From an uncultured Clostridium sp. (GTDB lineage: Bacteria > Bacillota > Clostridia > TANB77 > CAG-508), in the NCBI GenBank assembly GCA_947303785.1, contig CAMYZH010000014.1, positions 1 through 37,988 of the forward strand: a stretch of DNA of 37,988 bases. The letters are read 5' to 3'. Shown here in pieces: positions 14,613-22,162 of the stretch (positions are counted from its first letter, which is position 1; every line of letters starts with the position of its first letter). The translations under genes were made by a program, and so were the position numbers. The notes under the pieces are model-generated. The model was not told where the DNA came from, did no database searches, and saw only the letters and a program-made list of their open reading frames with translations.

Positions 14613-15050
14613 TTGGAAAGTAATAATTTAGACGTGTTAGATGAAATTAATAAAGGTGCTACAATGGGAATGGATGCAATTAGCATAATTTCAGAAAAAA
14701 CACATGATGCAGATTTAAAAACCACATTAAAGGTTGAATACAACAAATACAGTAAAATATCAGAAAGAGTAAATGAATTATACTCTAAGTTCACACAAGC
14801 AAAAGAACCACATAAAACTAGTAAAATGGAAAAAATGATGACATGGTATGGAATACAAATGCGTACAATAAAAGATGATACACCATCAAAACTATCAGAA
14901 TTACTAATGCAAGGAACAAATATGGGAATAATAGAAGGAAGAAGATTAATAAATAATAACAAAAGAATAGATGAAAACATAAAAAATATTTTAAACGATT
15001 TTGTTACGATGCAAGAAGATAGTGTAGAAACATTAAAACGATTTTTGTAA
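14613..15050 (+). CDS. Conserved helical (four-helix-bundle-like) protein of unknown function
   Basis: 145 residues from a TTG start with AGAGGTGATT at ideal spacing. The sequence is nearly all amphipathic helix: four predicted helices (about 5-30, 35-65, 75-110 and 112-145) with a conserved-looking LMQGTNMGIIEG turn in the third. Similar small helical proteins with a G-S/T-N-M-G motif occur in Clostridia, but I know no function for them. It follows recN by 42 bases and may be co-transcribed, ending at a hairpin. Confidence 0.7.
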   Translation: MESNNLDVLDEINKGATMGMDAISIISEKTHDADLKTTLKVEYNKYSKISERVNELYSKFTQAKEPHKTSKMEKMMTWYGIQMRTIKDDTPSKLSELLMQGTNMGIIEGRRLINNNKRIDENIKNILNDFVTMQEDSVETLKRFL

Positions 15051-15076
15051 AAACATACAATCTATAAAAAGAATGA

Positions 15077-15112
15077 GGCGTCATAAAAAAATTATTATGG
15101 CGCCAAAATCAT
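15077..15112. terminator. Terminator hairpin between convergent genes
   Basis: GGCGTCATAA and TTATGGCGCC form a 10-bp stem with one G-U pair. The hairpin lies in the 62-base gap between the convergent helical-protein gene and sigK. The T-tracts are weak, so efficiency is uncertain. Confidence 0.55.
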
Positions 15113-15811
15113 TTAATCAATGAATTCTTTTGAAAGTTTTGAAATTGCCTTAGTTTCAATTCTAGAAACATATGACCTAGAAATTCCAAAAATCTTCGCA
15201 ACTTCAATCTGAGTAAGAGGTTTTGAATTATTTAATCCAAATCTCAATATCAAAATTTCTTTTTCACGATCAGTTAGCAAAGAATTCATTTTTTCCATTA
15301 ATTTTTTTTCTTTTAATTTAAGATCAATAGAATCTTCAATACTACGTTCATTATTTTCTAAAACTTCTTGAAGAGTTATTACATTATCATCCTTATCTTT
15401 ACCAATAGGTTCATTTAAATATACTTCCTGATTTAATTTTTTAGAATTTCTAAAAAACATAAGAATTTCATTTTCAATACAACGAGAAATATATGTAGAA
15501 AGTTTAACTCCTTTTTCAAAATTATAACTATTAATTCCTTTTATTAAGCCAATTGTACCTATAGATATCAAATCATCTAAAGATGCAAATTGTGAAGAAT
15601 ATTTTTTAGAAATATGTGCAACCAATCGTAAATTTCGTTCAATCAAAATATTTTTTGCATTTATATTACCATTTTCATATTGCTTTAAATAATACTTTTC
15701 CTCTGAAGAAGATAAAGGTTCAGGAAATAGACTATTATTAGAAACGAAAAAAACATTTAAAGAGGATCTTTTTATATGTAAAAATATTCGCAAAATGGAC
15801 AATTTAAGCAT
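15113..15811 (-). CDS. sigK: RNA polymerase sporulation sigma factor SigK
   Basis: 232 residues. PLSSSEEKYYLKQYENGN and NILIERNLRLVAHISKKY are characteristic of the SigE/SigK group. Region 2 (LDDLISIGTIGLIKGINSY...LSTYISRCIENEILMFFR) and the region 4 HTH (TQIEVAKIFGISRSYVSRIE) are complete. The N-terminal ~25 residues (MLKLSILRIFLHIKRSS...) are hydrophobic/basic, as expected for the pro-sequence removed during sporulation. The gene is uninterrupted (no skin element). GGAGGTTG precedes the ATG on the - strand. This is the main evidence for a spore-former; SigK drives late mother-cell genes. Confidence 0.9.
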   Translation of the reverse strand: MLKLSILRIFLHIKRSSLNVFFVSNNSLFPEPLSSSEEKYYLKQYENGNINAKNILIERNLRLVAHISKKYSSQFASLDDLISIGTIGLIKGINSYNFEKGVKLSTYISRCIENEILMFFRNSKKLNQEVYLNEPIGKDKDDNVITLQEVLENNERSIEDSIDLKLKEKKLMEKMNSLLTDREKEILILRFGLNNSKPLTQIEVAKIFGISRSYVSRIETKAISKLSKEFID

Positions 15812-15908
15812 GTTTCAACCTCCATATATCTATATAAAAATATATGAATTATAAAAACAAAAGTGCGTGTCACCATTAAAAATTAATTGGAAAAAAGTAC
15901 CAAAGCAC

Positions 15909-15937
15909 TTGACTACTTATGTAAACAAGCGTATAAT
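15909..15937 (+). promoter_or_regulatory. Promoter of the small ORF at 15983
   Basis: TTGACT (15909-15914), 17-base spacer, TATAAT (15932-15937), 45 bases ahead of the start codon with AGGAGG between them. Confidence 0.75.
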
Positions 15938-15982
15938 TAAAGAATACTCGAAAGAGTAAAAAATAATAGGAGGAACCAATTA

Positions 15983-16234
15983 ATGGAAATAAGTAACAGA
16001 GCACTGTTGCAGTATGTGAAGATTCAGGAGCTTCCTGATATAACCTCAGATGGACGGTATAAAATCAGAGAAGCACTGCTATTTTCCAATCCGGAAAATT
16101 GCGAAACACTCGCAAAGCTGAAACTGCTTAATATGCAAACAGCCTATCCAAATTGGTATGCCGCTAAAGAAGGTGTATTTCAAATTGCACCTGATTGCTG
16201 GTATGCATACCGACAGCAGTGTAAATACTGCTAG
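15983..16234 (+). CDS. Small hypothetical protein (83 aa), GC-richer than its neighbours
   Basis: ATAGGAGGAACC precedes the ATG. The protein has no membrane span. It has four Cys, two of them in the C-terminal CKYC, and several aromatic residues (PNWYAAKE, CWYAYRQQ). Base use is clearly richer in G+C than the surrounding genes (CGG, CTG, CTC codons that are otherwise rare here). It has its own promoter and GC-rich terminator, so it is a self-contained unit, probably acquired. I do not recognise the family. The radical SAM gene downstream has its own promoter, so a functional link is not supported. Confidence 0.65.
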   Translation: MEISNRALLQYVKIQELPDITSDGRYKIREALLFSNPENCETLAKLKLLNMQTAYPNWYAAKEGVFQIAPDCWYAYRQQCKYC

Positions 16235-16241
16235 ACCCTCC

Positions 16242-16283
16242 TGCCCCAGCTGCTACCAATTCAGCTGTGGGCCTTCTTTTTTT
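16242..16283 (+). terminator. GC-rich Rho-independent terminator
   Basis: GCCCCAGCTG and CAGCTGTGGGC form a stem (one unpaired base) followed by a T-run. It directly follows the 83-aa ORF. Confidence 0.85.
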
Positions 16284-16315
16284 ATAAAAAACAGAAAAAC
16301 AAGATAAAGAAACAA

Positions 16316-16344
16316 TTGATTTTTAAAACACAAACTAGTATAAT
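16316..16344 (+). promoter_or_regulatory. Promoter of the PflX-type radical SAM gene
   Basis: TTGATT (16316-16321), 17-base spacer, TATAAT (16339-16344), then TAGGAGA and the ATG at 16363. Confidence 0.7.
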
Positions 16345-16362
16345 CAAGCCATAGGAGAAAAA

Positions 16363-17244
16363 ATGAAAGAATTAGAAGAATGCACACTATGTCCATTTAA
16401 ATGCAAAGTAAATAGAGCAAAAGGGCAACTTGGAAGATGCAAAGCAGGAAGCAAAATAAAAATAGGACTAGACTCAATCCATTATGATGAAGAACCATGT
16501 ATAAGCGGAAAAAGCGGTTCTGGAACAGTATTTTTCAGTAACTGTAACATAAAATGCACCTTTTGCCAGAACTATATAATAAGCTGTGAAGGAAAAGGAG
16601 AAGAAATAACAATACAAGAATTAGCTAAAATATTTATAAAACAACAAGAAAAAGGAGCGAACAATATCAATTTAGTTACAGGAACACCATATGTACCACA
16701 AATAATAGAAGCAATAAAACAAGCAAAAAAAATAGGACTTACAATTCCAATTATATATAATACAAGCGGATATGAAAGAGTTGAAACACTAAAAATGCTA
16801 GAAGGATATATAGATATATATTTGCCAGACTTCAAATACTTTGACAATGAACTTGCAAAAAGATTATCAAATATAAGTGATTATAGAGAAATTACACAAG
16901 AAGCAATAAAAGAGATGTATAGACAAGTTAGGAAAAACCAATATGATGAAAATGGAATGTTAAAAAAAGGAATGATAATAAGACATTTAATAATGCCAAA
17001 TAATTTGCAAAACTCGAAAGATGTATTAAAATGGATAAAAAATAATATGCCACAAGACATAACAATAAGCCTAATGGCTCAATATTTTCCAACATATAAA
17101 GCAAAAGAAAAAGAAGAAATAAATAGAAAACTAACACAAGAAGAATATGATGAAGTTGAAAACTATTTATTTGAACTAGGATTAGAAAATGGATACCTTC
17201 AAGATCTAGAAGAAAATGAAGAATCATATGTACCAAAATTTTAA
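16363..17244 (+). CDS. Radical SAM protein, PflX/COG1313 type
   Basis: 293 residues. The N-terminal CTLCPFKCKVNR...GRC is the extra Cys-rich motif of the PflX (COG1313) group, and CNIKCTFC is the CX3CX2C site for the radical SAM 4Fe-4S cluster. GTPYVPQIIEA and the YLPDFKYFD block follow, and the domain is complete. These proteins resemble pyruvate formate-lyase activases, but no glycyl-radical enzyme is nearby and the substrate is unknown. It has its own promoter. rdgB follows 78 bases later. Confidence 0.85.
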   Translation: MKELEECTLCPFKCKVNRAKGQLGRCKAGSKIKIGLDSIHYDEEPCISGKSGSGTVFFSNCNIKCTFCQNYIISCEGKGEEITIQELAKIFIKQQEKGANNINLVTGTPYVPQIIEAIKQAKKIGLTIPIIYNTSGYERVETLKMLEGYIDIYLPDFKYFDNELAKRLSNISDYREITQEAIKEMYRQVRKNQYDENGMLKKGMIIRHLIMPNNLQNSKDVLKWIKNNMPQDITISLMAQYFPTYKAKEKEEINRKLTQEEYDEVENYLFELGLENGYLQDLEENEESYVPKF

Positions 17245-17322
17245 ATATTTATATTAGAAAAAAATACAAAAATCTAAAAGAAAGGATTAGTCAATTACAA
17301 TATTGATTACAAAATAGATAAA

Positions 17323-17952
17323 ATGGAAATAATATATGGAACTGGAAACCAAGCAAAAGTAGAAGCAATGAAAAAAATATTTAGAGAAAACAACTTTGAT
17401 GCAAAACTAGATACACTAAAAGATATAGGATTTGATAAACAAATAATTGAAGATGGAAAAACATTTGAAGAAAATTCAGAAATAAAAGCAAGAGCAATAG
17501 CACAATTTTGCAAAGAAAATAACATAAAAAACAGAATTATAATAACGGATGATGCTGGACTATGTATAGATAAATTAAACGGAGAACCAGGAATATATAC
17601 AGCAAGATACGCAGGAGAACATCCAACACAAATAGAAAATATAAATAAAGTATTAGAAAAAATGAAACAATACCAAAATCCAGAAGACAGAAGTTGCACT
17701 TTTGTATGTGTATTAACAGCAATAATTTTAGATACAGACGAAAAAATCGTAGCAAGAGGAGAATGTAAAGGAAGAATAGCAAAAGAACCTGGACCATTAG
17801 GTGGACTTACATATGGACCAATATTTATTCCAGATGGATTTGATATACCAATGAACCAAATGCCAGAAGAAAAATACAGTGCAGTACACAATCATAGAGA
17901 TTTAGCAATGAAGCAACTAATTAAAGAATTTGAAATAAGAATGATAAAATAA
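17323..17952 (+). CDS. rdgB: dITP/XTP pyrophosphatase (RdgB/HAM1 family)
   Basis: 209 residues. IIYGTGNQAKVEAM is the Ham1 N-terminal (S/T)xNxxK-type substrate motif. ITDDAGLCIDKLNGEPGIYTARYAG gives the metal-binding DD, and the C-terminal NHRDLAMKQL matches the S-H-R motif. It removes non-canonical purine nucleotides (dITP, XTP) from the pool. The ATG fits the family start, but no good ribosome binding site lies at normal distance; AAAGGA is about 38 bases away, so translation may be weak or begin unusually. Confidence 0.9.
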   Translation: MEIIYGTGNQAKVEAMKKIFRENNFDAKLDTLKDIGFDKQIIEDGKTFEENSEIKARAIAQFCKENNIKNRIIITDDAGLCIDKLNGEPGIYTARYAGEHPTQIENINKVLEKMKQYQNPEDRSCTFVCVLTAIILDTDEKIVARGECKGRIAKEPGPLGGLTYGPIFIPDGFDIPMNQMPEEKYSAVHNHRDLAMKQLIKEFEIRMIK

Positions 17953-18025
17953 TTTAATGAAAAATATGTTGAAAAATTAAAATTAATATGATAGTATATA
18001 ACCATAGAAAGTAAATAAATAAACG

Positions 18026-18220
18026 AACATCCCTGCATGGTGCGTTTTTGACAGAGTTTTTAGAACCTACAAGTATTGGAGAAGGGAGCACGATCTCTGA
18101 ATATGGCGTGTATGCTTACTTATTAAGTAAGAAACCCATAAGTATTTAGGACGGCACCCACCTGTTTTAGGACAGGTCCATAAAAATTCTTATTCATGAC
18201 GGCTAATGTGGGGTATTTTT
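18026..18220 (+). ncRNA. ssrS: Probable 6S RNA
   Basis: In the 309-base gap before prmC lies a structured, non-coding block. A long-range closing stem pairs ATCCCTGCAT (18029-18038) with ATGTGGGGTAT near 18205-18215, followed by a T-run. Inside are GAGAAGGGAGCACGATCTCT, a CTTAC/GTAAG hairpin, and GGCACCCACCTGTTTTAGGA ending in an ACCTGT/ACAGGT hairpin. These blocks resemble the 6S RNA of Clostridia as I remember it. A ~195-base rod with a central bubble that binds RNA polymerase would fit. The presence of a structured RNA is well supported; the 6S name is moderately so. Confidence 0.65.
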
Positions 18221-18261
18221 ATAATTAACAGATAATACAAAGTATGCAAAATGGAGGCAAA

Positions 18262-19086
18262 ATGACAATTGAAGAAGCAATAAAAAACGGAATAAAAAAA
18301 CTTAAGAACACAGAAGATAGAATAATAAAAGTAAAAATGCTTCTATCTGCCATATTAGATGTGGATAAAACATATTTAGTAATAAACGAAAAACAGGCAT
18401 TAACAAAAGAGCAAGAAGAAAAATTTGAAAATGGAATAGAAAGCTTGAATAAAAATACTCCAATACAGTATATCACCGGATTTCAAGAGTTTTATGGAAC
18501 AAAGTTTAAAGTAAATAAAAATGTTTTAATCCCTAGATTTGACACAGAAATCTTACTAGAAGAAGTATTAAAAATAGCCAAAAAAGATTCAAAAATTTTA
18601 GATATGTGTACAGGCAGTGGAATTTTAGCAATAACAATTGCAAAAAATGTTGATAACTCAAATATTTATGCATCAGATATAAGCATGGAAGCGCTAGAAA
18701 TTGCAAAAGAAAATAATAAGATTCAAAACACAAATGTACAATTCATAGAATCAAATTTATTTGAAAACAAAAAAGAAAAAGAATTTGATATAATAGTTTC
18801 AAATCCGCCATATATAACTAAAACAGAAATGGAAAATCTTTCAGAAGAAGTAAAAAAAGAGCCAAGATTAGCACTTTATGGAGGAATAGATGGATTAGAT
18901 TTTTATAAAAAAATAACCCAAAGTGCAAAAGATTACATAAAAAAGGGTGGATATTTATTGTTTGAAATTGGCTATAAACAAAAAGAAGATGTTTCACAAA
19001 TATTAAAACAAAATGAGTTTTCAAATGTGAAATGTATAAAAGATTATAATGGAAATGATAGAGTAATAATAGGAGTAAAAAAATAA
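18262..19086 (+). CDS. prmC: Peptide chain release factor N5-glutamine methyltransferase
   Basis: 274 residues. The SAM-binding motif LDMCTGSGILAITIA and the catalytic NPPY (VSNPPYITKTEM) are clear, and the N-terminal helical domain with PIQYITGFQEFYG matches PrmC. It methylates the Gln of the GGQ loop in RF1/RF2. GGAGG at 18253-18257 selects the ATG at 18262 rather than 18244. whiA begins two bases after its stop, and hemW follows directly, so prmC-whiA-hemW form an operon. Many Firmicutes have prfA-prmC instead. Confidence 0.94.
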   Translation: MTIEEAIKNGIKKLKNTEDRIIKVKMLLSAILDVDKTYLVINEKQALTKEQEEKFENGIESLNKNTPIQYITGFQEFYGTKFKVNKNVLIPRFDTEILLEEVLKIAKKDSKILDMCTGSGILAITIAKNVDNSNIYASDISMEALEIAKENNKIQNTNVQFIESNLFENKKEKEFDIIVSNPPYITKTEMENLSEEVKKEPRLALYGGIDGLDFYKKITQSAKDYIKKGGYLLFEIGYKQKEDVSQILKQNEFSNVKCIKDYNGNDRVIIGVKK

Positions 19087-19088
19087 AA

Positions 19089-19931
19089 ATGTCTTTTTCA
19101 TCAAACGTAAAAGAAGAATTAAGTAATATAAATACATATTCAAAAAAGAACTTGATTGAAGCAGAATTGATAGGATATCTGCTTTCATCTAATACTAAAA
19201 TTGAAGGAAATATAACCAGATTTATTACAGAAAATGAATTTAATATTGAACGCATTTACAAAATACTATTCAAATTAAATATTGATTATGAGCCAGAAAC
19301 TATAAGAAAAGTATATGTTGCAAAAATAATAAATCCAAAACTTAGAAATGTTGAAGAACTAAATCAAGATGAAGAAAAAAGAGCATTAGTCAGAGGGATT
19401 TTTTTAGGAAGTGGTTCAATAAATGATCCAAATAAAAAATATCATTTAGAAATATTATTAAATGATAACGATATTTCAAAGTATATTCAAAACATTTTAA
19501 AAGAAGCAGGAATAAAAACAAAGATTTTAGAGTCAAATAATACCTTATATATAAAAGAAGGAGAAGAAATATCAAAATTTCTAGCATTTATAGGTGCTCA
19601 AAAATCAGTTCTTAATTTCGAAGAAATAAGAGTAATGAAAGATTTAAGAAACACCGTAAATAGACAAGTGAATTGCGAAACAGCAAATCTTACAAAAACA
19701 GTCAATGCATCAGTGGTTCAGATAGAAGCTATAAACTTCCTAAAGAAAATGAAAAAATATGAAGAATTACCAGATAGTTTAATTGAAATTGCTGAACTTA
19801 GAGTAAAATATCCAGAAATGAGTTTAAAAGATTTAGGAACAATGCTAGAAAATCCAATAGGAAAATCAGGAGTAAATCACAGATTAAAGAAAATAATAGA
19901 ATTTGCAGATGAAATAAAAAGAGGTAATTAA
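19089..19931 (+). CDS. whiA: DNA-binding protein WhiA
   Basis: 280 residues. SFSSNVKEELSNI is the typical start. The degenerate LAGLIDADG-type region includes RALVRGIFLGSGSINDP, and the C-terminal HTH ends in LRVKYPEMSLKDLG...GKSGVNHRLKKI, which is diagnostic. WhiA affects cell division and sporulation-related control in Gram-positive bacteria. In many Firmicutes it lies in a rapZ-yvcK-whiA cluster; here it sits between prmC and hemW with nearly zero spacing. Confidence 0.93.
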   Translation: MSFSSNVKEELSNINTYSKKNLIEAELIGYLLSSNTKIEGNITRFITENEFNIERIYKILFKLNIDYEPETIRKVYVAKIINPKLRNVEELNQDEEKRALVRGIFLGSGSINDPNKKYHLEILLNDNDISKYIQNILKEAGIKTKILESNNTLYIKEGEEISKFLAFIGAQKSVLNFEEIRVMKDLRNTVNRQVNCETANLTKTVNASVVQIEAINFLKKMKKYEELPDSLIEIAELRVKYPEMSLKDLGTMLENPIGKSGVNHRLKKIIEFADEIKRGN

Positions 19932-21047
19932 ATGAAAGAAATAGGAATTTATGTTCACATACCATATTGCATGAGAAAGTGTTATTATTGTGATTTCATC
20001 TCTTTTGCAAATAAATCTGAAACTATACCAAATTATATTGAAACAATACTTAAAGAGATTGATGAATGTAAATATACAGGATTTGATATAGGAACAATAT
20101 ACATTGGAGGTGGAACACCATCATATATTGATTCAACATATATACATAAAATTATAGATAAAATCAGAGAAAAATTTATAGTTTCGAGAAATGCTGAAAT
20201 TACGGTTGAAGTAAATCCAGGAACAGTAAACAAAGAAAAGCTTGAAGAATATAAAAGAGCAGGAGTTAATAGATTAAGCATAGGGCTTCAATCAACTGAT
20301 AACCATATTTTAAAAAATATTGGAAGAATCCACACATATGAAGAATTTCTTGATACATACAATTTAGCAAGAGAAGTTGGATTTAAAAATATAAATGTAG
20401 ATTTTATGATAGGGCTTCCTGAAGAAACAGAAGATGGTATTATACTTCAAATAAATGAAATAATAAATTTAAAGCCAGAACACATTTCAGTGTACTCATT
20501 AATTGTTGAAGATGGAACTAAAATGAAACAAATGATAGATACAGGTGAAAAAGAATTGCCATCAGAGGAAGAAGAAAGAAAAATGTATTGGAAGGTAAAG
20601 AAACTTCTTGAATCAAATGGATATGAACATTATGAAATATCAAACTTCTCACTTCCAGGGTTCAATTCTAGACATAATATGGATTGTTGGAGTCAAAAGG
20701 AATATTTGGGATTTGGAACTGCAGCACATAGCTATTATAATGGAAAAAGATTTTCAAATAAAAATTCTATTGAAGAATATATTAATAATTATCAAGAAAA
20801 AAATATTGAAGAAGAACAGACAAGAGAAGCAATGGCTAAAGAATACATGTTGCTTGGATTAAGAAAAATAAATGGAGTTGTAATTTCTGAATTTGAGAGA
20901 AAGTTTCAAATAAATCCATTATTTTATTTTAGATTTGAAATCAGTAAACTAGTAGATGAAGATTTAATTGAAATAGATTTAGATAATATAAAACTGACTA
21001 AAAAGGGATTAGATTTAGCAAATCAAGTTTGGCAAGAATTTGTATAA
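19932..21047 (+). CDS. hemW: Radical SAM heme chaperone HemW (HemN-like)
   Basis: 371 residues. The cluster motif CMRKCYYC (Cys13, 17, 20) is followed by IYIGGGTPSY, EVNPGTV and RLSIGLQS, all standard in HemW/HemN-like proteins. The C-terminal HemN domain (EYLGFGTAAHSY) is complete. HemW inserts heme into respiratory enzymes; true HemN activity is unlikely without the N-terminal extension. Its ATG directly follows the whiA stop. In related genomes hemW often precedes hrcA; here a KilA-N gene intervenes. Confidence 0.92.
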   Translation: MKEIGIYVHIPYCMRKCYYCDFISFANKSETIPNYIETILKEIDECKYTGFDIGTIYIGGGTPSYIDSTYIHKIIDKIREKFIVSRNAEITVEVNPGTVNKEKLEEYKRAGVNRLSIGLQSTDNHILKNIGRIHTYEEFLDTYNLAREVGFKNINVDFMIGLPEETEDGIILQINEIINLKPEHISVYSLIVEDGTKMKQMIDTGEKELPSEEEERKMYWKVKKLLESNGYEHYEISNFSLPGFNSRHNMDCWSQKEYLGFGTAAHSYYNGKRFSNKNSIEEYINNYQEKNIEEEQTREAMAKEYMLLGLRKINGVVISEFERKFQINPLFYFRFEISKLVDEDLIEIDLDNIKLTKKGLDLANQVWQEFV

Positions 21048-21061
21048 TAAAGAAAAAAGTA

Positions 21062-21096
21062 TATAGCAGATAAACATATTGTGTATCTACTATTTT
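21062..21096. terminator. Probable terminator after hemW
   Basis: ATAGCAGATA and TATCTACTAT form a stem (one mismatch) with a T-rich tail. The hairpin lies between the convergent hemW and KilA-N genes. Confidence 0.55.
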
Positions 21097-21103
21097 AGTT
21101 TGT

Positions 21104-21985
21104 TTAACTTAATAATTTATTATTATTATTATTATTATTATTATCTAACATTTCAACTTTTTCAATTCCTTTACTATCTTGCAAAATACTATATTGTTTT
21201 TTAGCTATATTATTTAATCTTTCCAGCCTTACTTTCTGCTCTAATCCTTGAGAAATCATTTCACTATTTAGATTTTCTAAATTACTTAAAATTACTAGCT
21301 GAAGAATATTAGCATAATCTCTCATATTGCCGTCTAAAGTTGGATTTCTATCTTTCCATTCTTTTGCTGTCATTCCAAATAATGCAACATTTAAAATATC
21401 TGCTTCACTTGCATATACATATAATTTCTGCTTTTCAGTTAGTGTAGGAACTAAGTTTTCCTTTATGCTATCAGTATGTATTCTATAATTTGTTTTTGCA
21501 AGTTCACGCCTTACAGACCATTCGATTTTATTTTGATAGCTTTCGTTTTGTTTTAGTCGTTCAAATTCTGTAATTAAATATAGTTTAAATTCTACATTTA
21601 ACCAACTTGCAAATTCAAAAGCAATATCAGGATGTGCAAATGTTCCAATACTGTATTTTCCACTACTTGGAATAATTCCGATTGCATTAAAGTCTTTCTT
21701 CCAACGATTCGGTGTCATAGTAAAACGATTATAACCAACTTCATCAATTTTAATTCTGTGTGATTCCACGGAATTAAAATTATCATTGTGTAATTCTTCC
21801 CAAAGGTTATAAAAATCAAAAGAGTTTTTATTTGACATCCAATTTCGTATAACTCCAGATGGATCATTTTCATTTTGATATTTTGCTAAATCTGTCAAAG
21901 AAATATAATCTATATTATCTACTCTCATAACTCTTACTTGTCTATTATTTACATTCATTTGTGTATGTATAAGCTCTTTACTCAA
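21104..21985 (-). CDS. KilA-N domain protein (phage antirepressor-type)
   Basis: About 293 residues from a TTG at 21985 with GGAAGTGG upstream; the ATG at 21958 is an alternative, and the ATG at 22087 would lie inside the hrcA control region. YISLTDLAKYQNENDPSGVIRNWMSN and GKYSIGTFAHPDIAFEFASWLNVEF are classic KilA-N motifs, followed by a C-terminal region (KLYVYASEADILNVALFGMTA) common in this family. The C-terminus has eight Asn encoded by an (ATT)8 tract. These DNA-binding domains are typical of phages and mobile islands. The gene is divergent from hrcA and splits the usual hemW-hrcA neighbourhood. Confidence 0.85.
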   Translation of the reverse strand: MSKELIHTQMNVNNRQVRVMRVDNIDYISLTDLAKYQNENDPSGVIRNWMSNKNSFDFYNLWEELHNDNFNSVESHRIKIDEVGYNRFTMTPNRWKKDFNAIGIIPSSGKYSIGTFAHPDIAFEFASWLNVEFKLYLITEFERLKQNESYQNKIEWSVRRELAKTNYRIHTDSIKENLVPTLTEKQKLYVYASEADILNVALFGMTAKEWKDRNPTLDGNMRDYANILQLVILSNLENLNSEMISQGLEQKVRLERLNNIAKKQYSILQDSKGIEKVEMLDNNNNNNNNKLLS

Positions 21986-22067
21986 AATACCACTTCCAAT
22001 CTTTGTAAATTCTTCACACATTATAAAACAACTGTTCGTAAAAGTCAAGTGAAATATTTTAAAAAAA

Positions 22068-22094
22068 TTAGCAAATTGTATTGACAATTGCTAA
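22068..22094. promoter_or_regulatory. CIRCE-like operator 1 (HrcA site)
   Basis: The 9-base arms TTAGCAAAT and AATTGCTAA are separated by 9 bases, the exact CIRCE geometry (TTAGCACTC-N9-GAGTGCTAA). The -35 box TTGACA lies in and beside the spacer, so binding would block RNA polymerase. Confidence 0.7.
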
Positions 22095-22107
22095 TTTTGG
22101 ATATAAT
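22081..22107 (+). promoter_or_regulatory. hrcA operon promoter
   Basis: TTGACA (22081-22086) and TATAAT (22102-22107), with a 15-base spacer; TAATAT at 22104 would give 17. It lies between the two CIRCE-like elements. Confidence 0.7.
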
Positions 22108-22119
22108 ATATATACGAAT

Positions 22120-22146
22120 TTAGCAAACTGATAAAAAGATTGCTAA
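22120..22146. promoter_or_regulatory. CIRCE-like operator 2 (HrcA site)
   Basis: The arms TTAGCAAAC and GATTGCTAA are separated by 9 bases; they match the CIRCE arms at 7/9 and 8/9 positions. It lies just downstream of the -10 box and just before the hrcA ribosome binding site. Confidence 0.8.
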
Positions 22147-22162
22147 AAAAGAGGGGATGAAA

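Noticed and set aside
15983-17244. RiPP system: Cys-containing small ORF as precursor plus radical SAM maturase
   Set aside because: The radical SAM protein is of the PflX/COG1313 type. A terminator and a separate promoter lie between the genes, and the ORF lacks a typical leader/core layout.
21119-21142. (ATT)8 tract as a phase-variation switch
   Set aside because: Triplet changes in the KilA-N C-terminus only alter the Asn run and cannot shift the frame.
22001-22087. Upstream ATG at 22087 as start of the KilA-N gene
   Set aside because: It lies within CIRCE-like site 1 and the hrcA -35 region. The residues it would add are unlike the family, and a ribosome binding site is present further in.
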